DNA of 64,000 nucleotides from G958296245 sp965262055 (GCA_965262055.1 CBDHEI010000002.1:3286001-3350000); one strand, 5' to 3'; positions 16,678 through 26,380 are shown, counted from the stretch's first letter. Translations and numbers: made by a program. Notes: a model not told the origin generated them from the letters alone.

Positions 16678-17591
16678 TGTAAGACTATCCCCCTGGCCCC
16701 GGACTCGAGCAGGGCCTGGGCGGCGGCGCGGCCCGCGGCCTCCGGGTCGTTGGCCGAAGCCGTAGTGGAGTCCTTGAATACCCTGCTGCCGTCGGCCAGC
16801 GCGGCCATGGCGGATATGGCGATGTCTGCGCCGTCAACTTGGGCGTAGGCGGCCACAGGGACGGTGCAGCCTCCCCCAAGCTCGGCCAGGAAGGCCCGCT
16901 CCGCCCTAAGGGACGCGCTTGTGGATGGGTCCAGTGCGCTTTCCAGCATCTCCAGCACCGCGCCGTCGTCCACGCGCGCCTCGACGGCCAGCGTTCCCTG
17001 GCCCACCTCCGGCACGAACAGGTCCGGCGGCAGGTACTCCGTGATCTCAAGTTCCCTGCCGAGCCTCAGCACCCCTGCGGCGGCGAGCACCACACCATCG
17101 TAGTCGCCGCCTGAGGCCTTGCCTATCCTGGTGCCTACGTTGCCCCTGATGGGGATGACGTCCAAGTCCGGGCGCATCGACTTTATCGACGCCGTCCTCC
17201 TGGGGCTTCCGGTGCCGAGCCTGGCCCCGGCAGGCAGGGCGTCGAACGGCAGGCCCCAGCGGTCTATCAGCACGTCGCGCGGGTCGCTCCTGCGGCCCGC
17301 GGCTGTTGCTGTCAGCCCGTCCGGGATGTCCGCGGTCAGATCCTTGGCGCTGTGAACGGCGAAGTCGATTTCGCCGTCCAGCAGGGCGCGCTCGATCTCC
17401 TTTACGAACGTGCCGCGCCCCAGGCTTGTCAAGGAGGCGGTCTTTTGGCGGTCTCCTTCGGTCGTGATGGGCACCACTTCAAAAAGCGCGTTAGGGTAGA
17501 GCGGGCGCAGGAGGAAGAGAACCTCCTCCGTCTGGACCGCCGAAAGGGGGCTGGTCCTCGAGCCGACACGGAATGTCCGTCGTTCGTACAC
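16674..17591 (-). CDS. hemC: Hydroxymethylbilane synthase (porphobilinogen deaminase)
   Basis: Polymerises four porphobilinogens to hydroxymethylbilane. Diagnostic features are RVGSRTSPLSAVQTEEV, the catalytic Asp in FAVHSAKDLTADIPDG, GTGSPRRTASI, RGNVGTRIGK and GGGCTVPVAAYA, whose Cys holds the dipyrromethane cofactor. It has 305 residues, the usual length. GTG 17591 is the start; it follows the siroheme-synthase gene after 10 bases. Confidence 0.97.
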   Translation of the reverse strand: MYERRTFRVGSRTSPLSAVQTEEVLFLLRPLYPNALFEVVPITTEGDRQKTASLTSLGRGTFVKEIERALLDGEIDFAVHSAKDLTADIPDGLTATAAGRRSDPRDVLIDRWGLPFDALPAGARLGTGSPRRTASIKSMRPDLDVIPIRGNVGTRIGKASGGDYDGVVLAAAGVLRLGRELEITEYLPPDLFVPEVGQGTLAVEARVDDGAVLEMLESALDPSTSASLRAERAFLAELGGGCTVPVAAYAQVDGADIAISAMAALADGSRVFKDSTTASANDPEAAGRAAAQALLESGARGIVLQ

Positions 17592-17601
17592 TTGACGCCG
17601 A

Positions 17602-18330
17602 TCAGGGAGCCTGGGCGGACGCCTCAGGCTCGCCGAGCTCCTCCCACATCCTGCACACGCCTTCCGGGCAACCGCACGCTGCGCCGGCCATCAGGTTGGC
17701 AATCAGGCACTCGGACGCCTCCCTAGCGCGTCCCGCCCTGACGAGGTCTATGAGGTCGTCGGTCAGGCAGGCCTGCCAGTGGTCGGGGTTGAGCCGTACG
17801 CCCTGGCGTGCCAGCTCCTGCCTGGCAGCGCTGAGCAGGGGGGCTATGTCCGCCAGCGCCATGAGGTCGTAGCCTGTCTCCACTCTGTTGGTCCTGTTCA
17901 ACTGCTCGCGGAAGCGCCGCGCCAAGGCGGGGCTGGACCCACCGGTGGATGCGGCTACCACCACGTCGCCGCGCCTCACGATGGAGGGCGCTATCCAAGT
18001 GCACAGATCGGTCACGTCGGCCACATTCAGCGGCACATTGCGCTGCTTGGCCTCGGCGCTGACGGCCCTGTTTACTTCATCGTCGGAGGTATCGGCTACT
18101 ATGGCTATAAATGCCCCTTCCAGATCGCCGGGCTCGTAGCCGCGCCGTATCCAGGCGAGGCCGTCTTCCACCATCGAGGCGAGGCCGTCGGTCAACTCGG
18201 GGCTGATGACGACCGCGCTGGCGCCGAATTCAAATAGCCGCGCGGCCTTCTCTTCGGCGACGCGGTTGCCACCGATGATGACGCATCTGCGGTCGCGAAC
18301 GTCCAGGAATACGGGATAGTACGGCGGCAC
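17602..18330 (-). CDS. Siroheme synthase N-domain: precorrin-2 dehydrogenase / ferrochelatase
   Basis: Met8/CysG-N type enzyme that oxidises precorrin-2 with NAD and can insert iron to form siroheme. The start YYPVFLDVRDRRCVIIGGNRVAEEKA is the NAD-binding signature, followed by NVADVTDLCTW and GDVVVAASTGGSSPALARR. It is the first gene of the tetrapyrrole operon. The C-terminal tail has a cysteine cluster, ACGCPEGVC (Cys219, 221, 226), not usual for this domain. The start is GTG 18330. Confidence 0.9.
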   Translation of the reverse strand: MPPYYPVFLDVRDRRCVIIGGNRVAEEKAARLFEFGASAVVISPELTDGLASMVEDGLAWIRRGYEPGDLEGAFIAIVADTSDDEVNRAVSAEAKQRNVPLNVADVTDLCTWIAPSIVRRGDVVVAASTGGSSPALARRFREQLNRTNRVETGYDLMALADIAPLLSAARQELARQGVRLNPDHWQACLTDDLIDLVRAGRAREASECLIANLMAGAACGCPEGVCRMWEELGEPEASAQAP

Positions 18331-18462
18331 TGGCTCACACCGTGAGGAGGTTGTTTCAGGCAGGCCACGGGCCTAGCTGAAACTAGACTAGCACGGCAAA
18401 AGGAGTGTAGCAATCATGAGTAGGCTGCGGTAGTCTCTGGGGCAGGGAAAGGTGGATACGAA

Positions 18463-20595
18463 ATGAAGCTCCGAGACTTTTTCGACAGCATGCCCAATAA
18501 CACTATCGCGACCATTGCGGGAGCAGGGTACCGCGCCGGCGTTCCTGCCAAAGAGGCGGACATCGGCTGGTCTTCCGGCGTCGTCAGACGGCCCGACGGC
18601 GACCTCGTCTTCGGCGACATACGAAGCCATCGGATCTGGCGAATCGACGCCGACGGCATCCTTCACAACTTCGTGGGCGACGGAGTACCGGGCACGTCCG
18701 GCGACGGGGGTCCGGCCGCTGATGCTCGCGTCTACACACCTCACGACTTCTTCCAGGACAAGAATGGGAACATCTTCTTCGTCGAGCTTGGCGCTCGTGG
18801 GCCGGACGAAGGACTGAACACAGTGCGCCGGATCGACTATGAGACCGGCATTGTCACCAAGGTCGTCGGCTCAGGGAGAGCTGGGCGCGGCGGAGAGGGC
18901 CTGCCGGCCCTGGAGTCCGAGTTCGACACCACGTGCGGCGTGGCCGTGGACGATGAAGGAAACATCTTCGTCTGCCACAAGTGGGATAGCAAAGTCACCC
19001 GCGTCGACGTGGACACTGGCATAGTCGAGACGATCGCCGGCCAACCCACCCGTAACTACCTCCTGGAGGACGGCGACCATCGCCCATTCACCGGCGCCGG
19101 CCATAGCTTCCACGGCTACCACGGAGACGGGGGCCCGGCCAAGGAGGCGGCACTGGGTTTGCCGGAGCATCTGGCCTTCGACTCCAAGGGCGATCTGTAC
19201 ATTTGCGACAACGGCAACAACCGCATCCGCAGGGTGGACATGCGTACCGGCATCATCACAACGTTTTTCGGCACTGGCGCTAGCTCTTCGTATGGCGACG
19301 GCGGGCCCGCGACCGAGGCCGCGACTGACACGCCCGATTCCATTCACATCGACCAGTACGACAATGTCTATGTAGGGGAAGCCCGGGGGAATAGGCTCCG
19401 GAAGATCGACGGGCGGACCGGCATCGTCACCACTATCGCCGGCACGGGTATTCCGGGTTGGGGTGAGGACGGCGTGCCCGCGACCGAGTCAATGACGAAC
19501 GCTATAGAGGTCGGCATATGGGCCGATCAGGACGGCACTGTCCTGTACAGCGACTGCTCAGGCCGGCTGCGCAGCATCGACCCCAAGACAGGCATCGTGA
19601 CCACCGTGGCCGGCGGCACCAGCATCCATGACGGCAGGCCCGCCACGGAGGCGTTCGTCAGCAATCCCCGCGGGCTGGCTGTGGGGCCTGACGGCGCCGT
19701 GTACATTGCGGACATGCAGAGCGACCGTGTACGGCGAGTGGATGCTGAAACAGGCGTGATCACGACGGTTGCCGGAAGCGGCGGCCGCGGATTCGGCGGC
19801 AACGGAGGACCTGCCACCGAGGCCTACTTCCTCAATCCCTACGACGTTACGGTCGACCCGGAAGGCCGCCTCCTGGTCGCGGACACGCTCAACGGCCAGG
19901 TGAGGCGCGTCGAGCAGGATGGAACGATCAACGCGTTGGCAGGCGTCGGCGGCGACGGTTCCGACCGCGGCGATGGAGGGCCGGCTATCTCCGCAAGCCT
20001 CACCACGGCCCATTCCGTCGGCTGCCAGCCCGATGGCAGGATCTATATCGGGGACATGACAGGCCGCATACGGGTCGTGGACCCCGGGACGGGCATCATC
20101 CAAACATTTGCGGGCACCGGCCAGGCCGGTTATTCGGGCGACGGAGGGCCGGCCACCGAGGCGCGCATTGGCGGTCCATCATCGATAGCCTTCGACCGCG
20201 GCGGGAACCTCTACTTCACCGACCTGACACAGCACGTCGTCCGCAAGGTAGACGCGGCCGGGACCATCATGACCGTCGCCGGCACAGGCGAGCCGGGGTA
20301 CTCTCGCGACGGCACACCGGCCCTCGAAGCAAAGCTGTTCAAGCCCCTGGGAGTCGCGGTTACACCGGAGGGGACGGTCTACTTCTCCGACTCGCGCAAC
20401 AATCGCGTGCGGACCATTGCCGCAGACGGCACGCTGCAGACCGTCGCCGGCAGCTGTCTTGCAGGGGATGGCGGTGACGGCGGCCCGGCGACAGAGGCCA
20501 GGCTCAACGAGCCCCACGGCCTGGCCCTCTACGGTGACGATGTCCTCCTGATTAGCGATCACTACAACAATCGCATCAGGGCAGTGAAGCTCTAG
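18463..20595 (+). CDS. Large NHL-repeat beta-propeller protein
   Basis: A 710-residue protein built almost entirely of about a dozen NHL-type repeats of 50-60 residues, each with GDGGPATEA, a PxGVAVDxxGNVYVAD-like core and NRVRRVDxxTGIITT. This length fits two six-bladed propellers. No signal peptide or membrane helix is seen, which is unusual for such repeat proteins. GGAAAGGTGG precedes ATG 18463. No enzymatic motif is visible; a scaffold or ligand-binding role is inference. Confidence 0.85.
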   Translation: MKLRDFFDSMPNNTIATIAGAGYRAGVPAKEADIGWSSGVVRRPDGDLVFGDIRSHRIWRIDADGILHNFVGDGVPGTSGDGGPAADARVYTPHDFFQDKNGNIFFVELGARGPDEGLNTVRRIDYETGIVTKVVGSGRAGRGGEGLPALESEFDTTCGVAVDDEGNIFVCHKWDSKVTRVDVDTGIVETIAGQPTRNYLLEDGDHRPFTGAGHSFHGYHGDGGPAKEAALGLPEHLAFDSKGDLYICDNGNNRIRRVDMRTGIITTFFGTGASSSYGDGGPATEAATDTPDSIHIDQYDNVYVGEARGNRLRKIDGRTGIVTTIAGTGIPGWGEDGVPATESMTNAIEVGIWADQDGTVLYSDCSGRLRSIDPKTGIVTTVAGGTSIHDGRPATEAFVSNPRGLAVGPDGAVYIADMQSDRVRRVDAETGVITTVAGSGGRGFGGNGGPATEAYFLNPYDVTVDPEGRLLVADTLNGQVRRVEQDGTINALAGVGGDGSDRGDGGPAISASLTTAHSVGCQPDGRIYIGDMTGRIRVVDPGTGIIQTFAGTGQAGYSGDGGPATEARIGGPSSIAFDRGGNLYFTDLTQHVVRKVDAAGTIMTVAGTGEPGYSRDGTPALEAKLFKPLGVAVTPEGTVYFSDSRNNRVRTIAADGTLQTVAGSCLAGDGGDGGPATEARLNEPHGLALYGDDVLLISDHYNNRIRAVKL

Positions 20596-20644
20596 CAGGG
20601 CGCGGAGTAACCTTTTCGGCCATTTATTGTGATCATGCCGGCCA

Positions 20645-20648
20645 TAGG
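20645..20648. repeat. IS target-site duplication, left copy (TAGG)
   Basis: TAGG directly precedes the left inverted repeat and recurs at 22524-22527 directly after the right one, as expected for a 4-bp duplication by an IS1380-type element. Confidence 0.8.
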
Positions 20649-22523
20649 CCCAGATTCCCCACCTAGAGAAGAAGAAGACCTCGTTGGAGCCCGCCGTGAA
20701 GGGGGCTAAGATGTTTCTTGGAAGAGAGAAACGATCACCAACGAGGTGCACCTATTATGAAGCAAGGGGTTCTGCCGTTCCAGTACGAGCAGGAGAAGAG
20801 CTCGCCGGGCATGACGGCGATGGCGGGGATGATGACGTACTTGGAGTTGATGCACGCAGCAGGTTTGAGGTCGTCGGTAGAGCGCCACGTGGGACTGCGG
20901 GAGTGTGGTCAGGGCTGGACGGACAGCCAAGTGGTCAGCTCGCTGATACTGCTGAACCTGGCAGGCGGTGAGTCAGTGGTCGATCTGGATGTTCTGGAGA
21001 AGGACGCGGGGTTGTGCAGGGTGCTTCGGGAAGTCGAGAGCTATGGGATGGGTCGTCGAGAGCGTAGAGCGTTGGAAGAGCGATGGCGTGTAGAGCGTCG
21101 GCGGAGCATGCCATCGGAGTCGGCGGTGTTCCGGTACCTGGAGAGATTCCACGAGGCGGGCGAGGAGTCCAGTCGGGAAGCTCACAGAGCGTTCATACCT
21201 TCACCCAACGAAGCGCTGGGGGGTCTGCATAAGGTGAACGCCGATATGGTGAGCTTCGTACAGAGCCGTTCGCCCTGCGCTCAAGCCACGTTGGACATGG
21301 ACGCCACGCTGGTGGAGACGCACAAGCAGCAGGCGCTCTACAGCTACAAGAAGTACAAGGCGTATCAGCCTCTGACGACCTACTGGGCCGAGGCTGAGTT
21401 GATAGTGCATTCGGAGTTTCGGGACGGCAACGTACCTGCTGGCTATCAGCAACTGCGAGTGTTGACCGAAGCGTTGGAGCATCTGCCTTGTGCGGTGGAC
21501 AAGGTGATGCTGCGGTCGGACGCGGCTGGGTATCAGCACGAGTTGCTGCGGTACTGCGCCGAGGGCAGAGACGAGCGCTTCGGAGTGATCGAGTTTGCGG
21601 TAGGGCTCAACGTGACGCCGGAGTTCAGGCGCGCGGTGTCCGAGGTTGCCGAACAAGACTGGCATGCTCCCCACCGCAGACTGGGCGCCACCTGGGTCGA
21701 GACAGGTCAACAGTGGGCGGAGGTGAACTTCGTACCAGACTGGATAGCCTACAGCAAGAAGAACCCTGAATACCGGTTCATCGCTATCAGGGAGCCGCTG
21801 AGCGAACAGCCTCTGCCGGGAATGGAACTGCAGCTGGAACTGCCCTTCCCCGTGATGAGGCTGGCCGGCGGAGCCTGGCACAAGGTCTCCGGGTTGGTGA
21901 CCAACCGAGACCTTCCGGGAGATGAGACGATCCGGTGGTACAGGCAGAGATGCGGTAAAGGCGAGCAGGTCCACAGCGTCCTGAAGAGTGACCTGGCTGC
22001 GGGCAGGCTCCCGTCGGGGCTGTTCGGAGCCAACGCCGCATGGTGGGCCATAGCGGTGCTGGCCTTCAACCTGAGCTCTGCGATGAAGCGGCTGGCGTTG
22101 GGAGGACAGTGGGTGAGCAAGCGTCTCAAGGCAGTGCGCTTCGCCCTGATCGCCCTTCCGGGCCGGGTGATGCGACACGCCAGGAAGCTGATCATCCGTC
22201 TGGCGCGGGGCCATCCCTCATACGAGTTGTTGATCAGGGCACGTCAGAGGATATTGGCGCTGTCCGCCGAGCCGTACCAACCATAAGCGGTCCTGTCTGT
22301 GCATCGGTTGAAGGCGACTCAGCAAGGTCGCCCAGGCTGCGCCATGCCTTCTTCGGCCTGAGGACAGCCATAATCGGTGCGGCTACGCTGCCCATACCCT
22401 CAAAGTCTTCGGCCAAGGTCCTACCTACGGCCCGATCCGACCATATGGAACCACCGAATCGATACTCAACACGGGCGTAAATCCACGAAGGCCACACCAA
22501 CTATGTTAGGTGGGGAATCTGGG
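20649..22523 (+). mobile_element. Complete IS1380-family insertion sequence, 1875 bp
   Basis: Perfect 17-bp inverted repeats CCCAGATTCCCCACCTA lie at 20649-20665 and, as reverse complement, at 22507-22523. They are flanked by TAGG direct repeats. One intact transposase gene fills most of the element; about 220 non-coding bases follow it before the right repeat. The element sits between the NHL gene and pcm, ending 44 bases before the pcm ATG. Perfect ends and an open transposase suggest recent insertion. Confidence 0.93.
20757..22286 (+). CDS. IS1380 family transposase
   Basis: A 509-residue DDE transposase. TLDMDATLVETHKQQA carries the first catalytic Asp, KVMLRSDAAGYQHELL the second, and WYRQRCGKGEQVHSVLKSDL the catalytic Glu region typical of IS1380. 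The N-terminus (KQGVLPFQYEQ, then a GMTAMAGMMTYLELM helix) also fits the family. The frame is open back to TTG 20718, but ATG 20757 follows GAGGTG at good spacing. No frameshift or stop is seen, so it may be active. Confidence 0.93.
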   Translation: MKQGVLPFQYEQEKSSPGMTAMAGMMTYLELMHAAGLRSSVERHVGLRECGQGWTDSQVVSSLILLNLAGGESVVDLDVLEKDAGLCRVLREVESYGMGRRERRALEERWRVERRRSMPSESAVFRYLERFHEAGEESSREAHRAFIPSPNEALGGLHKVNADMVSFVQSRSPCAQATLDMDATLVETHKQQALYSYKKYKAYQPLTTYWAEAELIVHSEFRDGNVPAGYQQLRVLTEALEHLPCAVDKVMLRSDAAGYQHELLRYCAEGRDERFGVIEFAVGLNVTPEFRRAVSEVAEQDWHAPHRRLGATWVETGQQWAEVNFVPDWIAYSKKNPEYRFIAIREPLSEQPLPGMELQLELPFPVMRLAGGAWHKVSGLVTNRDLPGDETIRWYRQRCGKGEQVHSVLKSDLAAGRLPSGLFGANAAWWAIAVLAFNLSSAMKRLALGGQWVSKRLKAVRFALIALPGRVMRHARKLIIRLARGHPSYELLIRARQRILALSAEPYQP

Positions 22524-22527
22524 TAGG
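22524..22527. repeat. IS target-site duplication, right copy (TAGG)
   Basis: Matches the TAGG at 20645-20648 and directly follows the right inverted repeat of the IS1380-type element. Confidence 0.8.
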
Positions 22528-22567
22528 CTCGTTGTGGGCCAAGCTCGTACGTGCTATTGTTGGCTCA

Positions 22568-23257
22568 ATGGGCGATCAGGGCCGGGATGACGCCAAGACC
22601 ACGCTGGTCGACCGCCTGAGAAAGGAGATCGGCGACGAGCGTGTGGCCGCCGCGATTGAGAGAGTCCCGCGTGAGGCCTTCGTACCCGAGGGGAGCAGGC
22701 ACCTGGCCTACCAGGACATCGCGGTCCCCATCGGCAAAGGCCAGACGGTCTCGCAGCCGTACATAGTGGCGCTCATGGTGAGCGCGCTGGACCTGAAGCG
22801 CACCGACAGGGTGCTGGAGATAGGCGCCGGCAGCGGGTACCAGGCGGCCATACTGGCGGAGCTTGCGGGCGAGGTCGTATCGGTGGAGCGGCTGCCCTCG
22901 CTGGCCGAGTCGGCGAGAGCGCGCCTTGAGATGCTGGGGCACTCCAGCGTCCGTGTCGTACTGGCGGAGGAGGAGCTGGGCTGGCCCCGTGAGGCCCCGT
23001 ATGACGCTATAATCGTGGCCGCGGCCGCGCCCAAGCTGGTGCGCTCGCTGATGGACCAGATGGCGGACGGAGGCAGGCTCGTGCTTCCCGTCGGGTCCCT
23101 GGAGAGCCAGCAGCTAATGAAGGTGACGCGTTCCGGTGAGAGCTACGCCGTCGATACAATCGGCGCATGCCGGTTCGTGCCGCTCATAGGAAAGGACGCC
23201 TGGAGCGAGAATGAAGCCAGGGAACGTTTCCCAAGGCCGCAGAACGGCTGGAAGTAG
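22568..23257 (+). CDS. pcm: Protein-L-isoaspartate O-methyltransferase
   Basis: SAM-dependent repair enzyme that methylates isoaspartyl residues in aged proteins. The motifs are REAFVPE, PIGKGQTVSQPYIVALM, the SAM loop VLEIGAGSGYQAAILAEL, YDAIIVAAAAP and GGRLVLPVG. ATG 22568 gives 229 residues; GTG 22532 is an alternative. The IS right end lies only 44 bp upstream, so any native promoter further up has been displaced and transcription may start in or next to the element. gatB follows on the same strand. Confidence 0.93.
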   Translation: MGDQGRDDAKTTLVDRLRKEIGDERVAAAIERVPREAFVPEGSRHLAYQDIAVPIGKGQTVSQPYIVALMVSALDLKRTDRVLEIGAGSGYQAAILAELAGEVVSVERLPSLAESARARLEMLGHSSVRVVLAEEELGWPREAPYDAIIVAAAAPKLVRSLMDQMADGGRLVLPVGSLESQQLMKVTRSGESYAVDTIGACRFVPLIGKDAWSENEARERFPRPQNGWK

Positions 23258-23295
23258 GCGGGAGAGCGCGTTGTGTACGGCTTCCCGTACCTAGG

Positions 23296-24783
23296 ATGGC
23301 ACTGTCGATGAGCGAATACGAGGTCGTTATCGGGCTGGAGGTCCACAGCCAGCTATTGACCAAGAGCAAGATGTTCTGCTCCTGCGCCTCTGTTTACCAG
23401 GACGCGCCTCCCAACTCCACAGTGTGTGAGGTGTGCATGGGAATGCCGGGCGTGCTGCCAGTCATCAACAGCCTCGCCGTGGAGCTGGTCATCGCCACGG
23501 GTCTTGCGCTCGATTGCGACATATCCCGGCACACCAAGTTCGACCGCAAGAACTACCCGTACCCGGACCTGATGAAGGGCTACCAGATATCCCAGTACGA
23601 CATGCCCATCGCTACCGACGGCCACCTCGACATCGAGGTGAACGGCCACAGCAGCAGGCTGGGCATTACACGCGTCCACCTGGAGGAGGACGTGGCGAAG
23701 CTGATGCACAGGTCCGAGGGGGGTCGCAGCTACAGCCTGCTGGACGTCAACCGCGCTGGCGTGCCACTGATGGAGGTCGTGAGCGAGCCCGACATGCGGT
23801 CTGCCGACGAGGCGAGGTCGTACCTAGTGCTGCTGCGCTCCATCCTGCGGTACGCGGGAGTGAGCACGGCGAACATGGAAGAAGGCAGCTTCCGGTGCGA
23901 CGCGAACATCAGCGTCCGGCCCTCCGGCACCGACGATCTGGGCACGAAGGTGGAAGTCAAAAACATGAACAGCTTCCGCTCGGTGCACAGTGCCCTGGAA
24001 TACGAGGCGGAGCGGCAGACGGCGCTGGCGAGGCAGGGGAAGCGGATCGTGCAGGAGACTAGGGGGTGGTCGGAGGAGCGCGGCGTAACGGTGTCGCAGA
24101 GGACGAAGGAGGGCGCGTCCGACTACCGGTACTTCCCGGAGCCTGATCTGCCGCCGCTGGTCATCGATGATGCCTGGGTCGAGAGGGTGCGGCAACGCCT
24201 CCCGGAGCTCCCGCACCGCCGGAAGACCAGGTTCATCGAGCAGTTCGGCCTTTCACCGTACGACGCCGATCTGCTGACGGCCTCGAAGCCCATGGCCGAC
24301 TACTTCGAGCAGGTGGTGGCGGCATGCGGGAAGGGCGGCAAGGCCTACGGCGCCGCCAAGGCGGCGAGCAACTGGGTGCTCGGCGACCTGACGCGGCTGT
24401 TGAACGCGACCCAGACCGAGATAAAAGACTCCAAGGTGGCCCCCGGACAGCTCGCGGAGCTGTTGAGGTTGATCGGCGACGGCACCCTCAGCACGCCCAT
24501 GGCGAGGAGCGTCCTCGACGAGATGTTCGAGACGGGAAAGGGTCCCTCGGAGATCGCCGAGGCCTCAGGGATGGTCCAGGTCAGCGACGACGACGTGGTG
24601 GGCTCGGTGGTCGCGGAGGTGGTTGCAGCCAACCCACAACCGGTGAGCGACTATCTGAGCGGGAAAGAGGCCGCCGCCAAATACCTCGTCGGGCAGGTAA
24701 TGAAGGCGACCAGGGGAAAGGCCAACCCCCAGGTGGCGTCCCGGCTGGTCAAAGATAGGCTGGAGTCCCTGAGGCAGTCGTGA
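23296..24783 (+). CDS. gatB: Aspartyl/glutamyl-tRNA amidotransferase subunit B
   Basis: GatB of the GatCAB complex, which converts misacylated Glu-tRNA-Gln or Asp-tRNA-Asn to the amide form. The N-terminal signature YEVVIGLEVHSQLLTKSKMF, the zinc-site cysteines (CSCAS and CEVCMGMPG), RKNYPYPDLMKGYQISQYD and EEGSFRCDANISVRP are all present. The C-terminal tRNA-binding domain is complete. It has 495 residues. ATG 23308 is an alternative start. gatA and gatC are not adjacent. The stop overlaps the next start. Confidence 0.97.
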   Translation: MALSMSEYEVVIGLEVHSQLLTKSKMFCSCASVYQDAPPNSTVCEVCMGMPGVLPVINSLAVELVIATGLALDCDISRHTKFDRKNYPYPDLMKGYQISQYDMPIATDGHLDIEVNGHSSRLGITRVHLEEDVAKLMHRSEGGRSYSLLDVNRAGVPLMEVVSEPDMRSADEARSYLVLLRSILRYAGVSTANMEEGSFRCDANISVRPSGTDDLGTKVEVKNMNSFRSVHSALEYEAERQTALARQGKRIVQETRGWSEERGVTVSQRTKEGASDYRYFPEPDLPPLVIDDAWVERVRQRLPELPHRRKTRFIEQFGLSPYDADLLTASKPMADYFEQVVAACGKGGKAYGAAKAASNWVLGDLTRLLNATQTEIKDSKVAPGQLAELLRLIGDGTLSTPMARSVLDEMFETGKGPSEIAEASGMVQVSDDDVVGSVVAEVVAANPQPVSDYLSGKEAAAKYLVGQVMKATRGKANPQVASRLVKDRLESLRQS

Positions 24784-26066
24784 GTAACGGTAGGCCGCCG
24801 CTGAGCGGTTTCACGCACCCGGGAGGGCGGCGGAACGCACTGCGCAAGTTCCTGTATATGGGCTTGGGCGTGAAGAGGTGGCTCCTGGTGGGGAGCGCTG
24901 GCGTCGGGGTATGCTCGGTTGGCCTGGCCTTTGTAATCAAGAACATCTTCGACCTGTCGCTGCCGAACTTCCTGCCGTGGTACTTCGAGGGCGTGGTTAT
25001 AGCCGCAGCCGGCGTCACGGTCATCCTGCTGGCTGCGTACGGACTGTACCGCTCCATAGGCCCGCTGCTCCTCCCGTCCCCCGGCGTCGGCTCGCTGGCC
25101 GACACGATCTACTCCAGGCGCTACCGGGACCGGGGCCTTCGGGTCGTTGCGATTGGCGGCGGCACCGGCCTCTCGGTTCTCTTGCGCGGACTCAAGAGCC
25201 ACACGGACAACATATCGGCCATCGTGACTGTCGCCGACGACGGCGGAAGCTCCGGCCGCCTTCGAGAGCAGCTTGGGGTATTGCCGCCGGGCGACTTCCG
25301 CAACTGCTTGGTCGCCATGTCGGATGCGGAGGCGCTGGTGCATGAGCTGTTCCAGCACCGGTTCAAGAAAGGCGAGGGCCTGGAGGGCCACAGCTTCGGG
25401 AACCTCTTCATCGCGGCCATGACCGACGTGACGGGCAGCTTCGACAAGGCGATCCTGGAGTCGAGCAGGGTGCTGGCCGTGCGGGGCAGCGTGATACCGG
25501 CCACTATGGGCAACATCACCCTGTCCGCCCGCATGGTGGACGGCTCCTACGTTTCCGGGGAGTCGAGCATCGCGAGCAATGGGGCGCCGATAGAGCGCGT
25601 CATGATCGAGCCTGCCGACGCCGAGGCGCACCAGCCCGCGCTGGAGGCTATCGCGGACGCTCAGCTCGTGCTCATAGGACCTGGAAGCCTCTACACAAGC
25701 ATCCTCCCGAACCTGCTGGTCGGAGGAATCTCATCCGCGTTGCGCGAGACGGATGCCGCGAAGATGTACATCGCCAACGTAGCCAACGAGAGGGGTGAGA
25801 CCGAGGGCTATACGCTGTCCGACCACGTGAGAGTGCTGCGCGCTCACACCTTCCCGGCCATCGCGGACTACGTCATTGCCAACGAGCAGCCGCCGGAGGC
25901 GGGCGGCGGGGACCACGGCGACCCGGTGCGGATCGGCGACAGCGGCGTGGGGCATGCTCGTCTCGTGACCGACTACCTCGCTGACCCCAGCCATCCGGCG
26001 CGGCACGACTCCTCAAAGCTGGCGGAGGTCATTATGGACGTGTATCATGGTACGCGCGGCGCCTAG
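24780..26066 (+). CDS. Gluconeogenesis factor YvcK/CofD-like protein with N-terminal membrane segments
   Basis: A member of the YvcK/CofD family, tied to carbon metabolism and cell-wall homeostasis in Firmicutes. Two hydrophobic helices (about residues 34-56 and 66-88) precede the core, which starts VVAIGGGTGLSVLLRGLKSHT and contains VTVADDGGSSGRLREQLGVLPPGD, GHSFGNLFIAAM, PATMGNITL and LIGPGSLYTSILPNLLV. GTG 24780 overlaps the gatB stop. Membrane-anchored versions occur in Chloroflexota. Biochemical role unproven here. Confidence 0.9.
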   Translation: MSNGRPPLSGFTHPGGRRNALRKFLYMGLGVKRWLLVGSAGVGVCSVGLAFVIKNIFDLSLPNFLPWYFEGVVIAAAGVTVILLAAYGLYRSIGPLLLPSPGVGSLADTIYSRRYRDRGLRVVAIGGGTGLSVLLRGLKSHTDNISAIVTVADDGGSSGRLREQLGVLPPGDFRNCLVAMSDAEALVHELFQHRFKKGEGLEGHSFGNLFIAAMTDVTGSFDKAILESSRVLAVRGSVIPATMGNITLSARMVDGSYVSGESSIASNGAPIERVMIEPADAEAHQPALEAIADAQLVLIGPGSLYTSILPNLLVGGISSALRETDAAKMYIANVANERGETEGYTLSDHVRVLRAHTFPAIADYVIANEQPPEAGGGDHGDPVRIGDSGVGHARLVTDYLADPSHPARHDSSKLAEVIMDVYHGTRGA

Positions 26067-26106
26067 AGAGGCGTGCGGCGTGTGCTGGCGAGAAGGTGAA
26101 CGTTAG

Positions 26107-26343
26107 ATGCAGACCTTGCTGAACATAGTTCAGATCGTGCTCTCGGTCATGCTGATCGCCGTGGTTATCATACAGGTGCGCGGGCAGGGCGGAGGGCTCT
26201 TCGGGGCCGCCGAGAGCTCGTACAGGACGCGCAGAGGCATCGAGAAGACCCTCTTCCAGTTCACGATCGGGCTGGTCGTCGTCTTCATCTTCGCATCCAT
26301 CATGAGCGTACGTTACGTTGCCGCGGCTTGGCCCTTCTCGTAG
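26107..26343 (+). CDS. secG: Protein translocase subunit SecG
   Basis: A small membrane component of SecYEG. The 78 residues contain two helices (about 3-22 and 50-72) separated by the conserved Gly-rich loop VRGQGGGLFGAAE, as in other SecG proteins. It follows the yvcK-like gene on the same strand after 40 bases. Confidence 0.92.
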   Translation: MQTLLNIVQIVLSVMLIAVVIIQVRGQGGGLFGAAESSYRTRRGIEKTLFQFTIGLVVVFIFASIMSVRYVAAAWPFS

Positions 26344-26380
26344 GCGTTCGGCCATTCCTGCCGCTTAGCGGCGAAACGCG

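Noticed and set aside
18331..18462. Missing hemA next to the tetrapyrrole operon as evidence of gene loss
   Set aside because: hemA and hemL are often unlinked; absence from this window says nothing about the genome.
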